From the NCBI GenBank assembly GCA_025617745.1, contig CM046870.1:29221927-29285926 (forward strand): a DNA stretch of 64,000 nucleotides. Direction: 5' to 3'. Each line of letters begins with the position of its first letter. The stretch's first letter is position 1. The stretch comes from Heliocidaris erythrogramma. Taxonomy: Eukaryota > Echinodermata > Echinoidea > Camarodonta > Echinometridae. Both the position numbers and the translations under genes were made by a program. The notes beneath the pieces were generated by a model. That model had not been told where the DNA came from, made no database searches, and was given only the letters and a program-made list of their open reading frames with translations. Below are positions 23,933 to 38,116 of the stretch, piece after piece.

Positions 23933-26900
23933 AGGTGACGGTATTGCATTCACCTAACACTGTTGATAGATATCAATATTCGGTTCATAGACATACCAAT
24001 CGTTTCGATCATACAACTCGAAAACATGATATATGATAAACAGGCGATAAGGTATCGTACATAATTATACAAAAAAGGCCGATACAACAGGTATCTAAAC
24101 CTCAAAGAATATTTTCCATATAACAAGAGATGTTATAAGACATATAGAATATAAAAGAATATACGTAAAAAATACGATGCAAACATATTTTTCATAGCAA
24201 AAGATAAGTTATACATAAAAAAGTAGGTACAAAGCGGGTATAAACTATTTTGTTCTTTATGATAATAAAAAAAGGGGATGACAGAGGTCGAGAGAGGAAG
24301 AGTATATATTTAGTGATATTTTGGGCACTGTCAGTTGTACTTATTACTGCCTTTGTCCGTGTCGCCTGCCATTCCAGAAGTAGGCCGTCACTCCATATAT
24401 CCTATATCCACACACGATGTTACGTTTATTCGCTTATTTCTCACCTCCTAACCGCTTACTCGAGTGCGTGCATTTGTCTAAATGTACTCCTGTTTTCGGC
24501 ACGAATTGTTTTTCCCAAACGGAGCTTAGTCCATGCATATTTATGTTTGCCGAAGGAAAAAATAAATTCGAAGTGTCTAAAGCAAGAATCAGTCCTGTTA
24601 TATAAAGCTCATATATACAGTTTACCCGGCATACTATCGCTATAAAGAATCACCATGTTATCAATTGTATGTTGAAGAAGAAGTGAGTTACTAAAATTTG
24701 GTGGCAATTTCATCGTAAACTGAGTTAATACTTAATGTACACATAAGTATTACCTGTCATGTGTCAATATGACGTGACATAGATATGTAGCTGAAGAATG
24801 ATAATCGATACGAATTTTTTGATAATTATGAAAACAACCCTTAACCATGTAATATAATGTGTGTATTCGTATCAGCTAAGAACTGAATATAATTTATTAT
24901 AATATAAAGTGTAATAACCATAAAGAACACGTCAGGTTACATGGATGTGAAATCATTGCATAATAATAACCACAAATAAAAATACAAAAATACTTTCCTT
25001 AAAGTGTACCAATCACAAAAGGAATATTTTGCTCTTATGCCATGACGCCATACGATATTAAAAATTATAAGCTTCAGATATTGATTCTATAAAGAGATAT
25101 TGCAAGTTTAAAAACACTTTCAATAAACATAAAGCGACTTGTGGGTATACTATTCGACGCGCACGTCGAAAGTGTCCGTTTGTCGGGGTGGTATTTTTAT
25201 GATTTTGGCAGGAGTCATATAATATTTTTCTCATTTTAGGTAACTATAGTTGGAAACAAACAACCCCACAATGTACCTTTTCTAAGAAAAAAATAAATAA
25301 AATTTTAAAATAATATTTGTGGCAAAAATAGTCAATTTGGACTTATTGCCAAATAAAAATAAATAACAACAACGACAACAACACGCTTGCATAGAATAGG
25401 GCCCCCATGGAACGTAAGTCCGACTTAGGTCCCTTGCTGAAAGTTTTTTTTAAGGTTGATTTTATACTTTCCAGCTGAACATAAATTATATTTAAATGAC
25501 TGGTACGCTTTAAGTAAAAATGCGATACTGTTTCGAAAAAAAAAAAAAAAAATCCACATGTAAAATAAATTAAAATCAGAAGTAAAAAAGGACAAAACGA
25601 GAGGGGACACAACATGATATTTACATCTATATAGGACATTCCCCACGTCTAGTGGACTTAACAATCCACCGATAAGACAAACTGGAATCGGCTTAGAAAT
25701 GTGAGAATCTTGTGAAACAGGATCAAGGGGATCATGCTCTTGGGCATTAAACTCAACACATTTGAAGTCAAGTAGGCATAAAAGACCCCCTCGACAGAGG
25801 TTGGATCATTCAAAACAAATATGCCAAACGATTTCAACCCTGTGTAATTTTTACTGTCACGAAAATGAACAGATCGGAGAGTTGGGAAAGTGGATTCTAC
25901 GTATGTACCTTTGCATGTTCAGAGCGCCTCTCCTGATAATTAATGTCAATTCGGTTTCCGAGAACAAATTTGTAAGATATGATTAAAGGTTTGAGGCAGG
26001 TGGGAGAATCATATGGAAACATGCATAGCTACCTTGGTACATGCATGAACAATTCGACGTCCTGCATGCCAGAAGATGTACGAGGACAAAACAAGAAGGG
26101 AAGATAACTCATACATAGAGATTACAAATAAGTAATTAAATTGAATAAGTCACTTATTTTCTTCGTATTCTATTATTTAATATTTTCCAGCGTCTGGCTA
26201 TTGTTACTAGAGACTTCACACGAATGACACGATGACCGGATGACGAGGGCGCTTTCCGGCTAAATTGTCTTTTTTGAATGAACCGCTGACTGGAAAAATA
26301 TTGCCAAAGGCTGGAGGGGATCTGATACCCAAGACAGTATCCAATGTCAGACCTCTCCCTTTCTATCTCTTTTTTCCTATTTGCTGACAGTGGTATTATA
26401 CATCTTAGTTCCCAAAGCGAAAACATTTGATCTCTTTTTCACTTCATCATGCCCTTGATACGCAAAGAGAACGGATAAAGAAACTGCTCTGAATCGGAGT
26501 AGCTAACAGAAGAGCTTTTGTACCTTAAGATCCATCTGGAATGTGGGAATATACGACATTCAGTAGCATATAATAAGCAGGCTCTCTCAGGGAGATGGAG
26601 TCGAATGGAAATGCAGTAAAGCAGCTGTAGGTTTCTGCTTTTTTGTGTGTTCCTCGTTGAAAGGACACAAATTTTTGAGTTGATTAAAATCGGCCAGACG
26701 GTAATGGAAGAGGAGAAGGTATAGAAACGCGGGCTTGTGTTGTCGAGGGAAAGAAACGATTTACGCATTTCCTCAAGTCAAAATACAAATCAACGGTGCT
26801 TTATTAGAGGGAGACGGAGAATAACCTTCTATACCTGGCCTTCACGAGCAATTAGATGAATTGAAATTTGCATGGTTGATTGTATTAGGAGTGGAGAATG

Positions 26901-27384
26901 GAACTGGTCAGAGAAATTTAAGGTATTGGTATACCGCTGTGAAGGGGGTATAGGGTAGATTGTATAGAGAGGGATATTAATGAGAAATGATGACAAGAAT
27001 GAGATTTTGCCGTTATCGTGTCTATACATGTACATAAAAAGGAAGACCGTACAATGGGAATTCCCCTTTACTATCTGAGAACTGACTTTATTATCATTAT
27101 GAAGAATGGAAAAACAAAGAAAAAAATCTCTTGACTTTGATTGTGGAACATAATGAATATATTATGAAAAGTTATTGACTAAAAACCGTCATATATATAT
27201 ACAGAGGTGAATATGCTGAAGGGGTACACTCCCTGGAGAAAGAAAAATATTGGGTAAAATGAACTCAAATTCAAATTCATTTATTGATTCGAAAGCCAAA
27301 CATATGGGATCATTCTCAATTTTCAATTTACAAAGCATAACAAATATGAATTTAAGATATTGCACATTTAAAGCGGCAGTGGGA
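23929..27384. other. No supported gene
   Basis: AT-rich. The longest frame is 24259-24645 (plus, about 128 codons from its first ATG) with two hydrophobic stretches; it lacks homology and flanking signals, so I leave it uncalled. A short perfect palindrome TTCGACGCGCACGTCGAA lies near 25153-25170. Confidence 0.45.
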
Positions 27385-27407
27385 GGGGGGGGGGGGGGGG
27401 GGGGGGG
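27385..27407. repeat. 23-base G homopolymer
   Basis: Uninterrupted G run, tied with 1440-1462 as the longest in the window. Confidence 0.95.
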
Positions 27408-27788
27408 CTATGTGAGAATTCAAAACAGGTCCGGTAATTAGTTAATCCCTTTTATGTGCCTTTGCCTCTCTCGAACCAGGTGCAGTAGCCATAGACCAAG
27501 AGTGCATCGATATATATTTTTTGTTTATGTGATATGCAAAAATATGTGGATGAATAATGTTGATACAATGCCAAGCTGAATTCTAAAACGAATTATCAGA
27601 AGCGTGACGTAATCACTGTTGCATTGTGTGAGCAGTTCTGGTCCAGAATTCCATGTGCGAGACACTGAGGGCATGGTTAATCATATTTCCTTTAAGATAA
27701 ATTCTAATCCCACAAACCACCCCAATTTGTCAATTCTAATTCACAACCAGTCAATGGATGGACGCATTATGCTTTGAATATGAAATTA

Positions 27789-27860
27789 ATTAATAATAAT
27801 AATAATAATAGATACTTATATAGCGCAAAATGCTAAAGCCTCTAAGCGCTTTCTAATTAG
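27789..27860. repeat. Dispersed repeat fragment with (AAT)n and TATAGCGC
   Basis: An (AAT)n run leads into ACTTATATAGCGCAAAATGC and AAGCGCTTT. This (AAT)n-CACTTATATAGCGC module recurs at repeat ends in many invertebrate genomes; the family is not assigned. Confidence 0.55.
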
Positions 27861-28259
27861 CTGTCGCTTTCCTACGCTAGTATGCAAATGAAGCCAAAAT
27901 GTGATTTGTTCAATGCAATTCAATTAGTAAGTGATGCTATGAAGTCGATTAAAGCAATATCAGTCACTAATTAGCATAATTGTATATATCAGCACTATAT
28001 TGATTCATCTTTCATATTACTTTTCTTGCTCTTGTTCTTTTACCTCCTCGACCTCCTCTTCATATCCTTCATGATCATTCATCGTCATCATCATCTTGTT
28101 CTTCTTCTAATGTATTATCATTGTCATTGTCATTTTCATTATCATTATCATCATTATCATTCTTATTCTTGAGTTTTGGTTGTTATTATTGTTGTTGATA
28201 TAATTATACTCCAGTTTTCACACATTCTCATACTCTCCAAATGTTATTCCTTTGGCCCA

Positions 28260-28395
28260 GGGTACTGTTTCATAAAACTTGTCACCAATGACAATGACAA
28301 TGATAATACATAAGAAAGCTACTGAAATCATTTCATCTGATTGGCTGAGAGCAAATTAGTAGGTAAAAATCACCGACAAGACACTTGATGAAACG
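28260..28395. mobile_element. MITE copy (TGTCA / GTTTCAT family)
   Basis: Starts with CTGTTTCATAAAACTTGTCA and ends with ATCACCGACAAGACACTTGATGAAACG. The internal GCTACTGAAATC and CATCTGATTGGCTGAGAGCA blocks match 42573-42710. A 15-base C run begins exactly at its right end (28396-28410). Confidence 0.75.
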
Positions 28396-28410
28396 CCCCC
28401 CCCCCCCCCC

Positions 28411-31185
28411 ATTATTCGTTCAAAGTTCTTCAAAGAGATCAATTCGAGTGTCATATATATCTCCCTTAATAATATTGACATGTTCAGCATTTATCTACTG
28501 CCTTCAAGGGATCGAAATCAAATGAATATTTGATCGTATTTCCCCAATACCCTGACTTGAATTCAAATATGATGCATAATCGTTTAATAAAATGTAATTT
28601 CCTATATTTCATTTTACACACAAGGGAGAAATAATTGTGGATTTATATGTGACTTAAAGTGTTTCGAGGGATAACATTGTCATTGGACTTGTGGGTTTAA
28701 TGCTCAATCTCGACAATATTTTATATATCGGGCCATTAATACAGAAATGATTGATGTGATAAAGTAGACTTTAAAAGCATGGGGCTTGGTTCTTGTTAAA
28801 TTATTTTCTAGCAATATATACAATAAGAAGGACTTAATATGAATTAATACTGGTTTAAAAAGAAATATTGTGAAGTTCCTGAATCTTTTACATTTTACAA
28901 ATTTTTATGATAGACATAAACAAAAATGAAGGACTTTCCTTCAAATCCAAACTGAATGGATTTTTTTTATATTTTCATTAAGCAAAATGATTACAATTTT
29001 AACAACAAGATTTTAGGTCTCAAATTAGCCTATACCACAATCCATATGTAAGTCCTCAATGAATATTTCGAATTAATATTGGGAATAATGTTTCTCTACA
29101 AATCGTTTGACTGAAAGAAGTAGATTAAAAAAAAAAGTTTAAAAGTTTAAATATGAACAGTTTTAACATGTCTTAGGTATTGTTTTGTTTTATTCTTACA
29201 CTGTTTTCAATGAAGAAGTAGAAGAAACCCTGATCAACTACTCTGACTCTCTGAGGCTACGTCAGCACTGACCTCAGCCACGTACGTTGATACATTTACC
29301 CAGTCAAGACAAATCTTCACTCTTGCATGTAAACCTTTAGCTTTTGATGAAAGGAAAGATGTTTCTAATCAGGGTATTGTGCCCTGGGATAGACCAAGTT
29401 AAAGTAGACGACCTTCCCGTAATGACCATTCAGTGTTTCTTCGAAATGTTGTGACATCGATATCGAAGCTTCTCTATAGCATACTAGTACTCTTCAAGGT
29501 AGTACACAGTGTTGGCCATGTTTATGGATTTATTGAGAATTTTCTTTTCTTTTACAATCTTCTTAGCATATTTTGAAAAAAAAAAATGATAGTATCGAAA
29601 ATCCGATTTTTAAAAATTGTATTAAAGGCTACAAAGCGACAATTTAGGACGGAGCTGTCTGTCCGACCAGTCAAATCTTTCCCACGATCTTTTAAATGCA
29701 TTGTGTCCTTTTGGAACCTTACATATCGGAGGCGGAGTAAATCCTTCAGCAATTAACACTTAACAAGTAATTCCTCGAATGAGACAGGTTTTTTTTAATT
29801 TCGAACCATTTAGTGTGATTTTATACCCTGATGTGTATCCAACAATTACAAAACGAACATGACGAAGGAAACCTAACTTTTACTATGGGAAATTAAAAAG
29901 TTGTTGCCAACTAGTTTAGAGTTTGGACATTTCCCACAAAGTGCGTTCATTTTACGAAAAGCAATCTCAAACAAAGAAATAGAAACATTTTCTCTCAAAG
30001 TACTGAAACATTTACGTATGTATTCCCTTGTAGTCTAATAATCACATCAACCAATTTCTCCCCCCCCCCAAAAAAAAAAAAAAATAAAAAAAATTAAAAG
30101 GTTAAACAGTACTGTTATTCCTGCGTGCCCGATTTTATATCTCAAACATACTATTCCAGTGATAACGACCAAAACTGTATACGAATAAACGGATCGATAA
30201 TAAGCGACTTTGCCGTCAATTGCGCTGTGAACATTAAAGCTAAATGGTAAACCCTTCCATAAGCCCAAGACTGGTGACCGTACACACACATACCGGCATT
30301 AGAGCAATTACGAGCCGTTAATCACTTGACGAATGAAACACATGCCGCTAATCAGGGAATCGATAATCAAAACCCTTCACTATCGAAGGGAATCAGTCAA
30401 TCAGTGAAGGCCGATGACTATTTATAGCAGTGATGTTCTGTTCACACTCACACTAGAGGAAAATGTAGTCGCATTGGGTTGTTGATTATAACATTTACCG
30501 CTATATTTTTGCAGTTGGAGGGCAAAAATATTCACGGATGATGCGATTCAAATATCTTTAATTTTCGCTAATCGTGCAATTCTGTCAGAGATTGAATTTG
30601 GTTTGTATAACTTGCAGGAATGACACTTGTAATAGATATATATTTTCTTTAAAATGTGTCTTATCGGGATACTTTTGATTTGATCACGTGACTGTCTGGA
30701 CATGCGCAGCTCGTTGTTTCAAAGCAGCCCTTTTTTCTCGGGAGCCCGCTAAGTGCACTTAAATGGTCGTGTAAACGCTGCACCACCCCTCCACCTTCCG
30801 TCATTTTTGGCATGTAAACGCGGCACTTGCGACGCGTGGTGGCAGCGGGTTCCTTACACAGGTGCGGTGCGCTACCCATGAGACAAGCTTCAATGTATTC
30901 TACTGTGAATATTTGTGTTTGACAGCAACGAAATAAAATACTACTAGCTTTTCTTGGCTTTGGTTTTTTTTTAAATAGCTTTCACAAATATGCTTTTAGT
31001 GTATATGTTGATGATAAGAGCATCATTAGGACTTACTATTTTATTCTTTGTTTTGAAAGAGAAATAATCATACAACAGGCACTATAAAATCTAAAATCAA
31101 AGCAGTTAGGCTAATTCGGAGAATAAGATTTTACAGATCTATCCCCATAACCCAATGATTTTACTTCCAGATTTTATTATATCTT
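28411..31185. other. No supported gene; GC-rich patch at 30661-30879
   Basis: Mostly AT-rich with nothing recognised. 30661-30879 is clearly GC-richer, holds a 72-codon minus-strand frame with an ATG, and repeats GTAAACGC twice (near 30772 and 30814). It may be a small element or an exon; evidence is insufficient. Confidence 0.4.
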
Positions 31186-31273
31186 GGCCCCGTCTTATAA
31201 ACCACAGACGTGTACTGAAGAGATAGGATTTGCGATCGATTCCAGTCAATCGCAACCTTTTATAAGATGGGGC
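31186..31273. mobile_element. 88-bp palindromic MITE
   Basis: GGCCCCGTCTTATAAA (31186-31201) is inverted at 31258-31273 with one mismatch. An inner pair TTGCGAT/ATCGCAA adds a second stem, so the whole unit folds on itself. Non-coding. Confidence 0.8.
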
Positions 31274-33390
31274 CCTGATGATCTTAATTTCTAAACTGTT
31301 GTTTGTTTTAGATAATTAGTATACATAATTATTCAAAATTAAAAGTTAGTATAGAATTCAATACGTTCTACAAGTTCATTACTATTTTTGATAACCATGC
31401 GCATGTCACAATTTCAAAGCTGGTCACTTGAGGAAACATGTATTCTGAAAGCAGGCGGGTTTTCAAATGCGTTTATCGGTCATGAGTTATTCAAACTTCA
31501 ATAATGAGCTGAAACTTCTCTTTAATCTCTCTAATACTTGGATAGAACGATGTGCACTTTGTTGCAGACGATTTCTCATCAAATTCATTCTTACCATAAC
31601 CGAGCTAACTATTCAACGGCTACCGTATGACAACACAAACACTCGCAGGAAACCTACTTGATTAATCAGTCATCCGAAGGGGTTATAAGCCCCTTGCCTC
31701 AAACCTGATCCTCTAGTATCACCAAAAACCTCAGGGCAGGGCCAATCCCTCTCCTTAAGTGCTCATGGTGAAGCGTGTTTTGGAAATAAACCTTGCCTTC
31801 CGCGTCGACAACATTAAAAATCGAAATGCCGGTAGCCATCGCCCTTTACTTTTCCTGTTTGATAAGTACTTTAAAATTTTGGACGAAACATAATCTGGTG
31901 TCCTTTGGCAATACAGTCCATGTCAGCGCCATGTTGTGATGTTGCTTGATTAAAAATTTTCTGCCAAGGTTGATGACCCGCCAGCAGAGGGACGAAAGCA
32001 CACCTTCATACGTCATCATGATAAGGGTCGTGAGATAATAATAATAAAAAAACAACACTAGATGATACCAAGAAAATAGTTTTCCCTAGAATACCGCTGA
32101 AACTAGATAATGTTTCGGCTCATATTTCAAACAACATGTCCTAAATATTGCCAAAGCATATATCTCATTTACGTTGCTGTTACAATGGTTACACCTACAG
32201 TGAGACGAAAAACTGCTGCTCTGGCTCAAGGCGAGGCTATGTAGGATCTGATCAGGAGGTGTGAGTGAGTTGAAACTGATACCTTGCTGCTCCTATGAAA
32301 CGAATACAGGGATCAAAGATTTTACCGATATTTTTTTCTGTATGTTGAGCATTTTTTAAGGGTGTTTTACGAAAAATTTTGGAAAATCGAATGTGAAGAC
32401 GGGAGACGACAATATCATCGTCCTACATAGTGTTTTATCTCGCTTTTACTAAAATCATAGCATGCTGTAATAACGCTTTAAAAAGGTAAGTTATTTTCAT
32501 TTCTTTTATTTTGTGATCTCTCTTTAACTGTTGAATCTGTTAAAAAGAATGATTATGTAGTTGTTTATATTTTTTATTATATTTTTTTTTCAATGGGTTT
32601 GATATCAACGAATTCAATTTCGCACATGCTATAAAACTCGATGGTTCACGGTCAGGGGTAAAGCATTACTCCTCAAAGGCGACATTGCCACCACGTCATC
32701 ATCTCATGAGGTTATACATAAGACCAGCGGCAAGGGCAAAATCAAGTCCGTCAGTGTAACCTTAGACTCTGTCCTTATTAAGGTTGGGCCTTGTGTATTT
32801 ACTGCTCAATCCAAGGTCTGCATGCACATTCTTCATCCGATTTCTCTTGTATCTTTCTTCGGTTTCTCTCTCTCTTTCCTGCACTGCACATCCCCTAATA
32901 ATATCTTTGTCTTTGGCATATTTCCATCTACAGTATGATATTGTACACTCTATTCAGAATTTCTGGGGTATGACTCTGAGTAGATCTCAAATTCAAACAT
33001 TGATTCTATGCATACGACCAACCAGAAAAGCATGAGAAATATTTCTTGAAAAATAAATTTGCTCGTAATTACAGCCACATTTTTAGTTAAGTTTTCCAAC
33101 TTGAAGTATATGCAAAGAAATCAATATTTATTGCTCTTGACATGCAAAACAGTAATAATTGTGCTTAAAATTTGCATTTTCTATGCATTTGGAAATATAT
33201 TCGTACAAAATGCAGCTACGTGCATTTCCACGAAAAGATATTAATCAGGAAAATTATTAATGCTTTTAAACGTCAATGCATCTTCACTATAGACAGTTAC
33301 ATTTCACTCTTCTTATCATGGTTTTAGTAAAATTTCATCACTTCATCTGTTCTACTATGCGTCAAGGTTAGAGTTAAAGAGAAGGTTGTG
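31274..33390. other. No supported gene
   Basis: AT-rich. Weakly inverted CTATGTAGGA segments (near 32239 and 32422, with GCGAG alongside both) may mark a decayed element of about 220 bp. Confidence 0.4.
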
Positions 33391-33680
33391 TTAAAGGAGA
33401 AAAATAAATTGCGAACTTTTTTTATAGATTAGTTTGCCCTTTAAATGCCCTCATTATTATGATGATAAATAGCTGAAAAGTTTGGACCAAATATTCATGC
33501 CACATGTATGTGTATATAGTATCATAAAAATTTCTCTGTGTAGTGCATATGATTAGGGCCATTTTGTTATCATTATCGTGATTCCAAAACCTCACACTAT
33601 ACGCGAATTCTTACGTAGTACAGTTATGTAGCATAGTTTCTTTCGCAATGTTATCACTTGACCAGAATTCAAGTATTGTA
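33391..33680 (+). mobile_element. TTAA-ended MITE, partial copy
   Basis: Shares AAATGCCCTCAT, ATAGCTGAAA, ATTCATGCCACATG, ATTCCAAAACCTCACA and TGACCAGAATTCAA, in order, with the complete copies. The 5' part is rearranged and the final TTTAA end is lost. Confidence 0.65.
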
Positions 33681-35628
33681 GTATAATCCCTCAATTGGCG
33701 ATCTGTCCTTGAAGCCATCTCTGACCTTGACCGGAAAAGATAATCGGATTATTTTCACATCACAATTATTAATACCATAGGCCTTCTTATAGAAGGTCGA
33801 GTGACCTACAGCGCAATAGGTCCAACGGGAATAAGCATATATCCTATTTTCGTTAAAGTTGTGTATAGGTGGAGAGGCAAAGGGAGACATTCCCTGTGGA
33901 TGAGGAATATTTCAAAAAAGACAATCAATAAAAATGAAAGGGAAGAGAAAGGAATAAAAAAATACTTTCATGTGAATCAACACCTAGCATTAAGTATGCT
34001 GGTATCTCGCTTGGTGAAAAAGTGCTGGCTATATAGGTGTTGGTCGTAACAGTCGAAGTATTAAGGTACATATTCTATAAATATTCTTGTGGTTACATCT
34101 TACATCGTTTTTGGATACACAGCCGAACATGCTGTTTTAATCCTTCATTACATCAATATGGGCATAATATGGGATAACCAACATAGATAAATCGTTTCTA
34201 AGTTTACAATTTATATACAAAATAAATAATATTGTACCATAAATAGAAAAGTAAGATTGACTGGGGAGTTCCAATGGGAAAACACTGCGTACAACGTCCG
34301 GCCAAGTAAAAACACCCGACTAATTTCACCTTAATCTAGTTTTTTAAAGGCTATTTGAGGACTGTGGTATGAAGAACCAAAATGCCGATTCAGGACTAAA
34401 CCATTTAAATCCACCAAGACCAAGAAAATACATGTTTTCCAAATAAATTGATAACGTTGACCGACACTGTGTTTAACAATCGCCTTGATATGTGTTTTTT
34501 ATTTAATTGTTTAAATTTGCATGTGTGTCCATGGTCAGCCTTAATTTCTAAGTATATTTGCACCCTCTCTATTCCTTTCGCCCTCGATTTATTTGAACTC
34601 TATACTAATCGAATGTACCCCGGCCCCTTTTTTTGTCATCCTCTCTCATTTACCCATTTCGCTGAGGGCATGTATAGTTAGCCTTTCGCTCAAGGCCTTC
34701 TATCTCTCAAGTGCAGGTTTCCAGTTATTGATTTAAGCAAAGTCCTTTTTTAAAATTCAAAATTGAATAATAGCTTTCGACCTGGATCAACTCATTGGGG
34801 TTAGTATAAAGACCGTTATCGCTTGATTCACCTGCTCGTGTTTATGTACACCGAAATTTGGGTTTCCACTGAACATCAAGTCCTTTAAGAAAAATGTATT
34901 AGGAAATACTGCAAATTAGATTGATCATTGCCGATTTAGGGAGCATACTGCTAATTTGAGGAGCGAGCTTAATATTATTTTGTCTTCCCATCACAATATT
35001 TGCATAGGAAGTAATTTCTTGGGTCGGAATCCCTCTCAGTTTGATCTTCTTAAAGGGCGTTTCGTATGAAGTCAGCTGTAAGCCACAGAAGTGGGTCGTT
35101 TCTCTGGGGTAAACCAATTAGCACTATGTGCCCACCTGCTAGCTATAACGACTGACGGCCATTGCAGGAAATCGAGATAGCTAATAGTGCTTTCCACTCT
35201 CGCTCACACTCCCCGCTCAGATGGAAAATGTTCAATTTAATGTAATCGCAATCATTCTAAATTACATTCTACGCTGTGCTTGTCAAAGAAAAAAGAAAGC
35301 AAGCAAGAAAGACACAAATACAAACAAAGAAGAACTTACGCAACCTTCGTTATACTAATGTAATAAACGATTCATATTCTTTCGGCATTTTTGAATTTTT
35401 GTTTTGTTAATGTGATTTGATCTTCACCATGTTTACTTTTCATACACATTATAATTATACGGAATTTTGTTCATGAAATGTTTGACACTGAAATAAGTTG
35501 TATACCGAAACGTGACGTCATAAGTAATGAATGGAATGGAATTAACCTCTTGAAGAAAGCAAATGGTTATAATTTATACAATATAATTATAGTGCCAAGG
35601 AAATGAAAAATTAGCACTGAAAAGACAG

Positions 35629-35660
<32 letters not shown>

Positions 35661-36744
35661 AACTCTTTGACATCAAACTTACTGCCATTTCTATTGAAAA
35701 TTCTAAAACATATTTTGCATCAGGGAGAAGTTTCAGCACAATTATGAAAGAACTTGCAGGTCAACGGAGGCATGAAAGAATTATGGAAAAGATGTTGGAA
35801 ATAAATCTACAATATCCACCACGGTTTGACGTCGTATGTAGCGTAACAATAGCGTTATGAATTTGCATTGAGTAAAAACATACTCATTTATGTCTCATCA
35901 TAAATGATGTAACTTTTGTATTACTTGTTTAACAAGGTAATATATAAAACATACCTAGATCACGTGAAGACATTGATATAACAATAAAGGTCGTGTGTTC
36001 ACGGAGGTTATTCTAGGAGAATCTGACATATGCCAAAGAAAAATTAGGTCAAGCCCAGAGGCTCTTCGTTCTAAATCTTCAAGGTCCGAGAAAAAAAGAT
36101 GTTCATATTCTTTTTCTTTTCTTTCATGTCTCCATCAACGATTATGTGTCGTTTAATCCCAAATGACGTCATGATATTGATCGTGAACGTGTGAATTCGT
36201 GGAAACAGTTATCCAATAATCGTGTTTATTCTTGCTTAGCACTTGTCTATGGACGTGTGAGAGGAATGGAAATTGTGAACTATAAAGTTACCATAATGTT
36301 TCATTTGAGATAGGATATCAAGAAAAACCGGAAATAACTTGCCAAAAGTTTAAAACCGGAAGAAAAGGTTTATCAAGTTTAGAAACTTATTAGAATTCAC
36401 TGGAAATAGCCACAAACATGACAAAGCTATAGCACTCAGTAAGGGCGCAGCAGCACCAATTCTGTTATTGTCTGTTGTATTTAAATGAGAGGGATTTACT
36501 TTTCTGTGCCATCAGGGTCTCAGATTCGTTGGCATTTTCTTTGGATTTATTTTCAGTTCGGTCTGTTGATGAATCTAAATTTCTCTGTAATTGGGATATC
36601 GTTCCAGAATGTTGCATTAACCCATTGCCTACGAGACCCGGGTGGCTCCTGTGTTAAGCCTATGAGAATTAAATAATTCAGTAGTCAACGGTTTAAAAAA
36701 AAAAGCAAACCATTTGTCCTCTGCAAGTCCCTGGACAACCCGTA
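33681..36744. other. No supported gene; (GA)n at 35634-35661
   Basis: AT-rich, with one GA microsatellite. A plus-strand TTATTTTCAG acceptor-like site near 36554 leads into a 35-codon open frame (to 36657) with no matching donor; not called. Confidence 0.45.
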
Positions 36745-37238
36745 CACTCTTAGAAATAAAGGTTTGTTTGAGCACCTTTAAAAGGTGCTTATATTTGCCA
36801 CACCAGTGCCACCTTTTAGGGTGTCCCTATATAAGCACCTTTTGAAAAGGTTTTCATCGACACCTTTAAAGGTGCTCATCACGAGCACTGGCAAAGAGCT
36901 AGCCTACTCTTGAGCAATATTTTATCGTCCTTCGAAAAAAATACAATATATTCATAGTAACTGAAATCAATAAATTATAACAACATGCAATAGAACACAT
37001 TTATACAATTTGTATCAAACCAATGTATTTTGAAAATGACGAATGTAGATAGATATTATCGTGGACATGTTTAAATAATATCTACAGATTATGATAAAGA
37101 CTAATACGCATAACAAAAGGTGGAGAAATCTAAGCTCAATGGCTAAGGTCCTTTTAATGGAACTTGTAGGCACCTTTTCAATCCAGCACCAGTTTGGAGC
37201 TAATGAGTACCCCATCAGCACCATTTTTTCTAAGAGTG
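36745..37238. mobile_element. MITE with CACTCTTAGAAA ends, 494 bp
   Basis: TACACTCTTAGAAATAAAGG (36743-36762) is inverted at the right end (37220-37240) with two mismatches over 21 bases. TA lies at both edges (36743-36744, 37239-37240). The interior repeats AGCACCTTT and its inverse many times, mainly in the first 150 bases and again near 37170. Non-coding; related to 43152-43529. Confidence 0.8.
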
Positions 37239-37842
37239 TAGTGTTATCAGAACGATCTGACGTAGATGTGAACACACTGTACATCAAACTTGCTATAAAC
37301 TGCTTTCTCATCCGGAATTCTTAGACATTGCAAACCGCAAGACAATGAAATAATCTAATTCCATCCTTTTTTTGGCGTTCAAGTGTCGCAATTCTGTGGA
37401 GCATAAAGGTTTTCTGGAGGAAATACACTGAAATCTCTAAAGATAATAATGAATATATTTTCCTCGAATTAGTAGAAGTACGGAAAAGGCCCTATGATAA
37501 TGCTTCATGCCGTTGAATTTGTCGCCACAGTTAAGCATCTCCTCCAGAATATTGAAATTACCAACATTCGGGTGAGCCCCACCATCATTATTCGGGTAGA
37601 GAGGAGCTCCAATTTGAAGTTTTCATATCTAGTAATAAAAGTGATGACAAAATTACATTTTCAGTGTAATTAAGAGTCAACATTGGACTCGCTCATTATT
37701 TTTTCTCGCAAAATTTAAAAAGTGGAAATTTGATATTTGGGCGATCAACGTCAGCACCCTTGCGTAATTGTGAATATCTCCAACAGTGCTGTCTTTTAGT
37801 CTTCGACTGACCGCCCGTCACGTCAAAGAAAGTAGCACTCAC

Positions 37843-38116
37843 CACGTAAGGTCTGACCAGGAATAGTAATGGACAGTGTGTTTGTTAAAGGTAATGGAAT
37901 TATAGCATAAGTGCATTTTGCTTTGTTTGCCTTGCCAAGTTCACAAGACGCGCTCCTTTTCCTGCGCTTGGTGTCTAACAAAACCCTCTTTCCTTTGCCC
38001 GCTCCGACAATACCCTTTGCTTGAGGAGACCGGTTTTGATCCTCACTGCACGCTATCGAGCTGCTAGATAATCGACGTTTGGATGGGTCGAAACGGGGGT
38101 ATTTTATCGAATTCAT
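37843..38116 (-). CDS. Candidate first coding exon of an unknown nuclear-type protein
   Basis: The ATG at 38116 has an in-frame TAG nine bases upstream, so it is the first Met. The frame runs 91 codons to a donor-like ACGTG|GTGAGTGC (intron starts at 37842). The peptide begins MNSIKYPRFDPSKRRLSSSS and contains the basic clusters GKGKRVLLDTKRRKR, a possible nuclear localisation signal, before IIPLPLTN. Composition and codon use look genuinely coding, and the CpG-rich sequence upstream (38190-38240) could be a promoter. The next exon would lie below 37800 but was not identified. Without a donor the same frame ends a few codons later. No family recognised. Confidence 0.4.

Noticed and set aside
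24259-24645. 128-codon plus-strand ORF with hydrophobic stretches
   Set aside because: No splice, promoter or homology support; length is within chance for a 64-kb window.
30661-30879. GC-rich 72-codon minus-strand ORF
   Set aside because: GTAAACGC is repeated and the island may be a small element; no signals favour coding.
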